A stretch of DNA of 5,912 nucleotides from Pyrodictium sp. GTDB lineage: Archaea; Thermoproteota; Thermoprotei_A; Sulfolobales; Pyrodictiaceae. The position numbers and the translations under genes are program-made. How positions within the stretch are numbered: the first letter of the stretch is position 1; every line of letters starts with the position of its first letter. Location: contig DQUB01000014.1 of assembly GCA_015662475.1 (NCBI GenBank), positions 1 to 5,912 on the forward strand, read 5' to 3'. Below the pieces are notes generated by a model. It searched no databases. It saw only the letters and a list, made by a program, of their open reading frames with translations, and was not told the origin of the DNA. Below, in pieces: positions 1-5,135 of the stretch.

Positions 1-959
1 GTGAAACCCTCTGTACGATGTATGTGAGGATACAATCGTACACAGTTAGAAGCTTCATTTAGAATGGGTAGGCCAAGATAGTCTGTAATACCCTTTCGAA
101 CTGGAATATCAAAGTTTATCTTATCTATTTTGAGCCCATATTCCCGAGCTATTATCGAGACAACATATTCGTTTTCTTCTACAGCTATACTACAAGTGGA
201 ATACACTATGACTCCGTCATCAGCAACACTTTCTACAACTGATGCAAGTATTTCCAATTGTAGCTTTACACGGTCTAAGAGACTTTGCAAGTTTCTTTGC
301 ACTTTTCTACCCTTCGATAATACTATGAGCCCCTCTCCCGTGCAAGGTGCATCTACTAAAGCTGTTTGGAACCGTATGTTTAGTTTTGATATGTGCCTCA
401 CATCATACTTCACTGCTACTACATTTGTTATTCCAAGTCTGCTTACATGATTTTTAAGTCCTAATAGTTTACGTCTATTAATGTCGACTGCAACTATCAG
501 GTCATTAGGATTGTGTTGCGCAATTTGCGTTGTTTTAGCCCCTGCACCTGCACATGCATCGAGTATAGGGCCTTTATATGGGTATAATGCAAGTGGTGCA
601 AACATTGATGCTAGGCTCTGCACAATATAGTAGCCTAGCAAGTATTCGTGTGTTGCACCAATGCTTATTGGCGATTTAATTACTGCCAAGGCGTAGGGGA
701 TGTAGTGTATTGGTTTCAAAACAAACCCTTTCTCTTCTAACAACCTTACTAGTTTCCACCTACTTATCTTCAAGGTGTTTACTCTAATTGTTTTCAATAT
801 TTTGTCTTCAGTTGTATTCAATAATTCGATAACCTCATCCTCGCCACCCAATATTTCGACAAATCTGGCCATATACCTTGTCGGCATACCCAATTTTCGC
901 GCATACTCTTCTAACTTCGCCGACGGCTTCTTTAGCCTATTGAAAGCTTCCTTTAGCAT
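1..959 (-). CDS. NOL1/NOP2/Sun-family RNA m5C methyltransferase, C-terminus cut by window edge
   Basis: Predicted SAM-dependent enzyme that methylates C5 of cytosine in tRNA or rRNA. Translating the minus strand from ATG at 959 gives 319 residues with no stop before the left edge. An N-terminal RNA-binding-like region includes TIRVNTLKI (residues 57-65). GATHEYLLGYY (101-111) is the family signature just before the Rossmann fold. The SAM-binding motif I is DACAGAGAKTT (134-144), motif IV is DAPCTGEG (203-210, Cys206), and YSTCS (253-257) carries Cys256. By family knowledge the TC-box Cys is the nucleophile and the PC-box Cys releases the product. The visible end, RLYPHIHRTEGF, matches the family C-terminus, so only about ten residues should be missing. 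ATG 959 places the conserved region at the usual distance; TTG at 992 is the only other plausible start. Specificity (tRNA or rRNA, and which site) cannot be read from sequence. It is divergent from the NMN adenylyltransferase gene. Confidence 0.93.
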   Translation of the reverse strand, partial: MLKEAFNRLKKPSAKLEEYARKLGMPTRYMARFVEILGGEDEVIELLNTTEDKILKTIRVNTLKISRWKLVRLLEEKGFVLKPIHYIPYALAVIKSPISIGATHEYLLGYYIVQSLASMFAPLALYPYKGPILDACAGAGAKTTQIAQHNPNDLIVAVDINRRKLLGLKNHVSRLGITNVVAVKYDVRHISKLNIRFQTALVDAPCTGEGLIVLSKGRKVQRNLQSLLDRVKLQLEILASVVESVADDGVIVYSTCSIAVEENEYVVSIIAREYGLKIDKINFDIPVRKGITDYLGLPILNEASNCVRLYPHIHRTEGF

Positions 960-1020
960 ATTTAGAGCCTCACTAATAAAGCGTTTAGACAATGTAGATC
1001 TTCCCTCTCGGGGATGTAGT
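960..1020. promoter_or_regulatory. Divergent promoter region between methyltransferase and NMNAT genes
   Basis: This 61-base gap must hold both start regions. On the plus strand CTAATAAAG (973-981) is a plausible TATA box, which would place the transcription start near 1004 and leave a short leader containing GGGGATG (1010-1016), a one-mismatch Shine-Dalgarno-like string four bases before GTG 1021. On the minus strand TCTAAAC (989-983) lies about 23 bases before ATG 959, a distance fitting leaderless initiation, but it is a weak TATA match. The assignment rests on spacing and base composition only. Confidence 0.35.
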
Positions 1021-1542
1021 GTGACTAGTAGATGTGTGTATGTTGGACGTTTTCAGCCTCCACACTGTGGCCATTTACATGTCATTAAATGGGCACTTCA
1101 ATACTGTGATGAACTTATCATAGTCGTTGGATCTGCTCAGGAGAGTTACACATTGAAAAATCCTTTTACTGCAGGAGAAAGACTTGAAATGCTGCGTCTT
1201 GCACTAGCTGATGAAGGTCTTGATATATCTCGTTTCTGGCTCATACCGCTACAAGACATAGCAATGAATAGCGTATGGGTTAGATATTTAGAGGTTAACC
1301 TCCCGAAGTTTGATAAGGCTGTTTCACGAAACCCACTGGTTGTAAAATTATTCCAAGACTATGGCTATGAAGTCTTGGTGCCTCCAGCTTATAAGCGTGA
1401 GGTGTGTAGTGGCACGCGAATTAGACAGCTAATGCTATCCAACGATTCTAGGTGGGAGAAACTTGTTACACCTAGTGTAGCAAAATATATTAAGCAAATT
1501 GGCGGCGTTGAGAGGATAATATTGTTGGCACATGGTGACTGA
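1021..1542 (+). CDS. Nicotinamide-nucleotide adenylyltransferase (archaeal NadM type)
   Basis: Predicted cytosolic enzyme of NAD synthesis: NMN + ATP gives NAD+ + PPi. The 173-residue product matches the roughly 170-residue archaeal family. The nucleotidyltransferase signature GRFQPPHCGH is at residues 9-18, with the HxGH pair at His15/His18. GSAQESYTLKNPFTAGER (37-54) is highly characteristic of archaeal NMNATs, as are NSVWV (83-87), NPLV (104-107) and the C-terminal SGTRIR (130-135), which corresponds to the family's second phosphate-binding motif. The start is GTG 1021: it leaves eight residues before GRFQPPHCGH, as usual, and follows GGGGATG. The same frame stays open upstream to 775, but that part is antisense to the methyltransferase and shows no family similarity. 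The gene is followed after two bases by rtcA and is very probably cotranscribed with it. Confidence 0.95.
   Translation: MTSRCVYVGRFQPPHCGHLHVIKWALQYCDELIIVVGSAQESYTLKNPFTAGERLEMLRLALADEGLDISRFWLIPLQDIAMNSVWVRYLEVNLPKFDKAVSRNPLVVKLFQDYGYEVLVPPAYKREVCSGTRIRQLMLSNDSRWEKLVTPSVAKYIKQIGGVERIILLAHGD
1534..1538 (+). promoter_or_regulatory. Shine-Dalgarno sequence of rtcA
   Basis: GGTGA lies inside the last codons of the upstream gene, six bases before ATG 1545. It matches the archaeal anti-Shine-Dalgarno core (complement of the 16S end UCACC). It supports ATG 1545 as the start of rtcA and translation from an internal site on a shared messenger. Confidence 0.6.
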
Positions 1543-1544
1543 TC

Positions 1545-2645
1545 ATGCCATCAAACGAGATAGTCATTGATGGTAGCATGGGTGAAGGGGGAGGTCAAAT
1601 ACTGCGCACCACCCTGGCTCTCGCTGCTGTGCTAGGAAAACGTGTCAAAATAATCAATATTAGAGCTAAGAGGCCTAAACCAGGTCTTCAACGCCAACAT
1701 TTAACTGCTGTCAAGGCAGTTGCAGCAATATCTAACGCTAAAGTTGAGGGACTTTACCTGGGTTCAACTACGCTAATTTTTGAGCCCAGAGGGCTTAGAG
1801 GTGGCGATTTCTATTTTGATATAGGAACGGCAGGTAGTGTCACACTAGTTCTACAAGCACTCTTACCACTGTTGCCATTCGTGCCTAACCCTATCAGGGT
1901 AAGAGTGAGAGGGGGTACCGATGTACCATGGAGTCCACCAATAGATTACGTACGCCACGTACTTAGTAGACTTTTGGAACGCTTTGGTTTCACAGTTACA
2001 GTTGTTCTGAAGAGGAGAGGACATTATCCACGCGGTGGTGGAGAAATAGAAGTTACAATTGAAACCCCACCAGGTAGACTAAAACCAGTAGAGCTGGTAG
2101 ATAGGGGGGAAGTTAAGGCTATAGAGGGGATTTCCCATTGTGTTAAGCTGCCTAAGCATGTTGCCGAAAGACAAGCTCGTGCAGCCACACAAACTCTCGA
2201 AGAAGGTCTTAGAAAGTTAGGAATGTCAAATGTGCCTATCAACATCGAACTCGAATGGTACGAAAGGAATAGAGATCCACACCTCGGCCCCGGCAGTGGA
2301 GTAGTTGTGTGGGCCTTATGTGAGAACAGTGTCTTAGGAGGAGATAGTCTTGGCGCTAAAGGTAAACCTGCTGAAACTGTAGGCAAAGAAGCAGCACAAA
2401 ACCTTCTGGAGGACCTAGCAACAGGGAAAGCACTAGATAAGCATGCTTCTGACATGCTTATACCTTTTGCAGCATTAGCTGACGGTACTTCCATGCTCGG
2501 TGGAGCTAGATTGACCCTACATGCTTACACCAATATTGAAGTCGTCAAGAAACTTGTACCTGAAGCCTCGATAGAATTCGTTGAAGGCGGAGAACTCGAG
2601 AAACCATTCACAATTCGTGTTAAAGGAATTGGGTTAACCCTTTGA
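1545..2645 (+). CDS. rtcA: RNA 3'-terminal phosphate cyclase
   Basis: Predicted ATP-dependent enzyme converting RNA 3'-phosphate ends to 2',3'-cyclic phosphates through enzyme-AMP and RNA-adenylate intermediates, part of RNA end repair. The 366-residue protein is slightly longer than the usual 340 or so. Family blocks in order are GSMGEGGGQILRT (10-22), RAKRPKPGLQRQH (40-52), GTAGSVTLVLQALLP (94-108), RGGTDVPWSPP (122-132), RRGHYPRGGGEI (157-168) and DMLIPFAALADG (303-314). TLHAYTNIEVV (324-334) contains His326, which aligns with the histidine adenylated in RtcA (E. coli His309). Its presence favours a true cyclase over the catalytically inert Rcl1 branch. GGTGA upstream supports ATG 1545. 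The gene sits two bases after the NMNAT gene. Its last codons overlap the convergent NOG1 gene by 12 bases. Confidence 0.96.
   Translation: MPSNEIVIDGSMGEGGGQILRTTLALAAVLGKRVKIINIRAKRPKPGLQRQHLTAVKAVAAISNAKVEGLYLGSTTLIFEPRGLRGGDFYFDIGTAGSVTLVLQALLPLLPFVPNPIRVRVRGGTDVPWSPPIDYVRHVLSRLLERFGFTVTVVLKRRGHYPRGGGEIEVTIETPPGRLKPVELVDRGEVKAIEGISHCVKLPKHVAERQARAATQTLEEGLRKLGMSNVPINIELEWYERNRDPHLGPGSGVVVWALCENSVLGGDSLGAKGKPAETVGKEAAQNLLEDLATGKALDKHASDMLIPFAALADGTSMLGGARLTLHAYTNIEVVKKLVPEASIEFVEGGELEKPFTIRVKGIGLTL
2634..2645. other. Convergent 3' overlap of rtcA and NOG1 genes
   Basis: The rtcA stop (TGA, 2643-2645, plus) lies beyond the NOG1 stop (TAA read on minus at 2636-2634), so the two coding regions share 12 bases tail to tail. 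No T-rich terminator is visible between them, so transcripts of either operon must end inside the opposite gene. Confidence 0.85.
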
Positions 2646-3758
2646 AGGTAGCAATTTTATCAACTCATTTAACAACTGTTCTACACCAATTCCCTTTAAT
2701 GCTGATATATTGTAAGGCCCCACTACAACACTATCATATTTTTTCTTAATTTCTTCTATATATTGATAGGTCTTTTGAAGAGCTTCTCTATCTGCAACAT
2801 CTATTTTGTTTATAGCAATTACGACCTTTACGCCATTTTTTAAAGCTATGTTACGTATAATGTCCTCCAAAAGCCTTGTCTGGTAAACTACGTCTTGTAC
2901 TCTTTCAGCTGAAACGTCGTATAGAAAGAGGATTGCATCAGGTAGGCTAGTAAGTGCAACAAGAGCTTTACGTTCTATTTGATTGTGTTGATGCATTGGT
3001 CTTTCGAGTATGCCTGGCGTATCTACCATATAGAAAATTTGATTTTTAAATACTACTTTGCCTACTATGATATTTTTCGTTGTGAATGGATACGGAGCTA
3101 CCTCCGGCTTTGCAGTGGACAAGCGTGATATAAGCGTTGATTTGCCAGCACTTGGTATACCTGCTACTACGACAACTGGTAAGCCTTCTGAGACAACGTG
3201 TGTTTGCACTAATTCTTCTCTAACTCTTCGCAATAGTTTCAAATGTTTATCAAGTCTTCTAACAAGTGAAAGTATTCGGCCACATCCCTCCTTACGATAT
3301 TTCTTAGCCTCTTCGACTGATTGAGATGTTGCTATTAATACGCGGTATTCGTCCCAAAATCTTCTCGCAAGTTTTATAGCTAAACGAACGCGTTTCAAAG
3401 CTTCTTCGTAAACCTCTGCTCCAATGAATTCTTCTATAAGCCTTCTATGGAACTCGTCCATTGCCTCTAAACGTGGCATCTCTAGTACTTTTTGAAGCTT
3501 ATCTCTAACTATGTTGTATACTAGCTCTAAACGCTTTATTTCAAACTCACGACGGCCAGCGAGTCCTCGTCTCCTAGGCCGAAGGCGCTTATACCGTTCT
3601 CCCACGTACTTTACTATTTCTTCGGCTGACGGTACGTATATTTTCTTCAACTTTTCAACAACTTCTCGCATTCTCATTGCTTGGATGTGCCGTTGTAGCC
3701 ATGGAGCAACCTTATCAATTTCCTGGCCATGTTCCACTGCAATTTTATCTACAATCAT
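2634..3758 (-). CDS. NOG1-family GTP-binding protein (large-subunit ribosome assembly)
   Basis: Predicted GTPase of the Obg/NOG1 superfamily; eukaryotic NOG1 works in 60S ribosome maturation, and archaeal members are assumed to act on the 50S subunit. The 374-residue product has a basic, helical N-terminal half (about 1-190, including the Arg-rich stretch 57-70) corresponding to the NOG1 N-terminal domain. The G domain follows: P-loop GIPSAGKST (200-208), switch I YPFTTK (223-228), G3 DTPG (246-249), G4 NKID (317-320) and G5 SAL (352-354). Ile250 after DTPG, where Ras has Gln, fits the hydrophobic-substituted class to which Obg-like GTPases belong. The P-loop reads SAGKS where NOG1 proteins usually have NVGKS. 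ATG 3758 lies four bases after the stop of the TFIIB-like gene, which implies cotranscription. The C-terminus ends right after the G domain, as in archaeal forms that lack the eukaryotic extension. Confidence 0.93.
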   Translation of the reverse strand: MIVDKIAVEHGQEIDKVAPWLQRHIQAMRMREVVEKLKKIYVPSAEEIVKYVGERYKRLRPRRRGLAGRREFEIKRLELVYNIVRDKLQKVLEMPRLEAMDEFHRRLIEEFIGAEVYEEALKRVRLAIKLARRFWDEYRVLIATSQSVEEAKKYRKEGCGRILSLVRRLDKHLKLLRRVREELVQTHVVSEGLPVVVVAGIPSAGKSTLISRLSTAKPEVAPYPFTTKNIIVGKVVFKNQIFYMVDTPGILERPMHQHNQIERKALVALTSLPDAILFLYDVSAERVQDVVYQTRLLEDIIRNIALKNGVKVVIAINKIDVADREALQKTYQYIEEIKKKYDSVVVGPYNISALKGIGVEQLLNELIKLLPSKG

Positions 3759-3762
3759 ATTA

Positions 3763-4338
3763 CTACTCCATTACGTTCAGACACTCCACAACTCGTTTAT
3801 AAGCTCTGACAAGTACTACCTTATCCAATTTATAAATTTCAGCTATGAGAGACGGAAGTATGTGTTCTTTATAAACCAGCCTATGGAGCAGCAAGTGATA
3901 GAGCGCAACTATTAGGGCTGGCTTCCCTCTATACCTTTTTAGTTTCGTTAGAATACATTTGCTTGTTAGTATAGACCATGCCTCTTCTTCATTTCTTGCT
4001 ATAAGCCTTTCTAAACCCTCATCAATATTAGTTAAGATCTTTTCAATAGGCACATTAGCTATTTTTGCAAGCATGCTATAGATTTTAGATGATGTCAAAG
4101 CTTTTCTTAACGATAATTCGATTTTGTTGATTTTCGTTGGCTTAGCCTCAGCTTTAGCACGCATGAGCTCTTCCTCACTTTTATCTGTTTTTACACTAAT
4201 ATGAGCGCTCAGATCAACTACTAGATCGTCCACAACGCTACCACATAATGTACAAACGAGACCATCTTTCGTTAGTACAAGTTTCCGTGAGCCACAATAT
4301 GGACATGTTTGATGGGATTGAAACGTTGCTAGCTGCAT
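3763..4338 (-). CDS. Short TFIIB-like protein (zinc ribbon plus one cyclin-like repeat), TFB3-like
   Basis: Predicted transcription-factor-like protein of 191 residues; true archaeal TFBs are about 300. The N-terminus has a TFIIB-type zinc ribbon, CPYCGS (12-17) and CTLCGS (29-34), with four zinc ligands Cys12, Cys15, Cys29 and Cys32, followed by VVDDLVVDLSAHI. The conserved B-reader/linker region expected next is not recognisable; residues 50-75 are charged and Lys/Glu-rich. Residues 138-188, from GKPALIVALYHLLLHRL to RAYKRVVECL, resemble the later helices of a TFIIB cyclin repeat, and there is no room for a second one. This architecture resembles crenarchaeal TFB3, which in Sulfolobales is DNA-damage responsive. 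From memory, TFB3 genes there also lie close to a proteasome beta gene, as here; that synteny was not checked. The start is ATG 4338, since an in-frame TAG lies 36 bases upstream with no other start between. It heads an operon with NOG1. Confidence 0.8.
   Translation of the reverse strand: MQLATFQSHQTCPYCGSRKLVLTKDGLVCTLCGSVVDDLVVDLSAHISVKTDKSEEELMRAKAEAKPTKINKIELSLRKALTSSKIYSMLAKIANVPIEKILTNIDEGLERLIARNEEEAWSILTSKCILTKLKRYRGKPALIVALYHLLLHRLVYKEHILPSLIAEIYKLDKVVLVRAYKRVVECLNVME
3766..3769 (-). promoter_or_regulatory. Shine-Dalgarno sequence of the NOG1 gene
   Basis: On the minus strand GGAG overlaps the last codons of the TFIIB-like gene and lies seven bases before ATG 3758. It supports ATG 3758 and suggests translational coupling between the two genes. 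Confidence 0.5.
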
Positions 4339-4346
4339 ACGTATGC
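4335..4346. repeat. Perfect 12-base palindrome over the TFIIB-like gene start codon
   Basis: GCATACGTATGC is its own reverse complement and contains the ATG (4338-4336 on minus). If the messenger is leaderless, the palindrome straddles both the transcription and the translation start, a position where a bound dimeric repressor would block initiation. A 12-base palindrome is expected about once by chance in a window this size, so its function is a guess. Confidence 0.4.
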
Positions 4347-4363
4347 CCCTGTCTGCTTGGAAG

Positions 4364-4378
4364 TATATGGCCTATTTC
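4364..4378 (-). promoter_or_regulatory. BRE/TATA promoter of the TFIIB-like/NOG1 operon
   Basis: Read on the minus strand, GAAA-TAGG-CCATATA runs from 4378 to 4364. GAAA fits a purine-rich BRE and CATATA a TATA box. Its centre lies about 28 bases before ATG 4338, the distance expected if transcription starts at or next to the start codon (a leaderless messenger). The same arrangement occurs on the other strand before the proteasome gene. Confidence 0.5.
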
Positions 4379-4422
4379 ATTGCGTAGCGCAGGATGTTAG
4401 GGGTTGCGTCTATCTGTAGCCC

Positions 4423-4438
4423 GAAACTATCCATATAA
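4423..4438 (+). promoter_or_regulatory. BRE/TATA promoter of the proteasome beta/endonuclease V unit
   Basis: GAAA-CTAT-CCATATAA reads as a BRE followed by a TATA box centred near 4435. Archaeal spacing predicts a start near 4461 and a leader of roughly 30 bases before ATG 4493. The leader has no convincing Shine-Dalgarno match; GCGGGACC (4481-4488) is the nearest G-rich string. A 5-base inverted repeat, CCTCT (4452-4456) and AGAGG (4468-4472), is present but weak. Confidence 0.5.
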
Positions 4439-4492
4439 GGCAAAACGTCAACCTCTTTTACGAGTTTAGAGGGCTGTTAAGCGGGACCTGCA

Positions 4493-5116
4493 ATGGGTTA
4501 CCAAGAGTATGGTATTGGAGCCACAAGTGTTGGTATTAGAGGTAAAGACTATGTAATTCTTGCTGCTGAACGTAGGGTTAGCTATGGAGGATTTGTTATA
4601 AGTAAATCTGGTAAGAAATTATTCAAAATCACTGATAGGCTAGGCTTAGCCTGTGCAGGGCTTTTCGCCGACATGCAAAATATAAGCAAGGTGCTCAAAG
4701 CCAATATTGAGTACTACGAACTCGTTACCGGTAGACCATTATCAATAAAAGCAGCTGCCAGATTGCTTGCTTCCATCCTGTACAGTAATAAGTTGTTTCC
4801 ATTTCTCTCAGAGACCATTGTAGGAGGAATAGATTTTGACAATACAGCAAAACTTTATGTTATGGACCCGCTAGGCTCACTTATTGAAGATGACTATGCC
4901 GCTATAGGGTCAGGTGCCCCTATTGCTATAGGCGTTCTCGAGGCAAATTATAGAGAGGATCTAGAATATGATGCTGCAAAGGACCTCATAATAAAAGCTA
5001 TTAGGGCAGCAATAGAGCGGGATGCCATATCTGGCGATGGTATAGACATTCTAGCTTTCCGACTAAAAGACAATCAAGTTGTTACCGAAGAATATTCAAT
5101 AACTCTTAAACTCTAA
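4493..5116 (+). CDS. psmB: 20S proteasome beta subunit, predicted non-catalytic (Thr1 replaced by Ala)
   Basis: Beta subunit of the archaeal 20S proteasome, 207 residues. GATSVGIRGKDYVILAAERR (9-28) aligns without gaps with the archaeal consensus starting G-TTTVGI, so the residue at mature position 1 is Ala10 (codon GCC, 4520-4522), not the nucleophilic Thr. The rest of the active site is kept. Glu26 and Lys42 correspond to mature positions 17 and 33. Ser140 in GSGAP, and Asp177 and Ser180 in DAISGDG, match the conserved Ser129/Asp166/Ser169 set, shifted by two residues. With no Thr1, self-cleavage of the nine-residue leader and peptide hydrolysis are not expected. By family knowledge some crenarchaea pair an inactive beta subunit with an active paralogue, and this is probably such a scaffold subunit. 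Codon 10 is one base from Thr (ACC). Endonuclease V follows after 19 bases. Confidence 0.93.
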   Translation: MGYQEYGIGATSVGIRGKDYVILAAERRVSYGGFVISKSGKKLFKITDRLGLACAGLFADMQNISKVLKANIEYYELVTGRPLSIKAAARLLASILYSNKLFPFLSETIVGGIDFDNTAKLYVMDPLGSLIEDDYAAIGSGAPIAIGVLEANYREDLEYDAAKDLIIKAIRAAIERDAISGDGIDILAFRLKDNQVVTEEYSITLKL

Positions 5117-5135
5117 ACAGCTGGCCTACAATCCC

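Noticed and set aside
130..450. Plus-strand open frame of 106 codons.
   Set aside because: It lies opposite the conserved motif IV and TC-box region of the methyltransferase and reads as low-complexity Ser/Thr-rich shadow.
775..1020. Upstream in-frame extension of the NMN adenylyltransferase to an ATG at 775.
   Set aside because: The extra 82 codons are antisense to the methyltransferase N-terminus and resemble no NMNAT sequence. GTG 1021 gives the usual family N-terminus.
2024..2494. Minus-strand open frame of 156 codons inside rtcA.
   Set aside because: It is the antisense shadow of conserved rtcA blocks, Ser/Pro/Leu-rich, with no recognisable domain.
3058..3324. Plus-strand open frame opposite NOG1.
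   Set aside because: It is antisense to the GTPase P-loop and switch region, which are clearly the real coding content.
3511..3915. Plus-strand open frame spanning the NOG1/TFIIB-like junction.
   Set aside because: It crosses the boundary of two well-supported minus-strand genes and shows no domain.
4452..4472. Inverted repeat CCTCT...AGAGG in the proteasome gene leader.
   Set aside because: Five base pairs around an 11-base loop is too weak to claim a riboswitch, terminator or operator.
4339..4492. Searched the divergent intergenic region for a tRNA or a C/D or H/ACA guide RNA.
   Set aside because: No T-loop GGTTCRA-type sequence, no C box (RTGATGA) with a D box (CTGA), and no long stem were found. 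Promoter elements account for the space.
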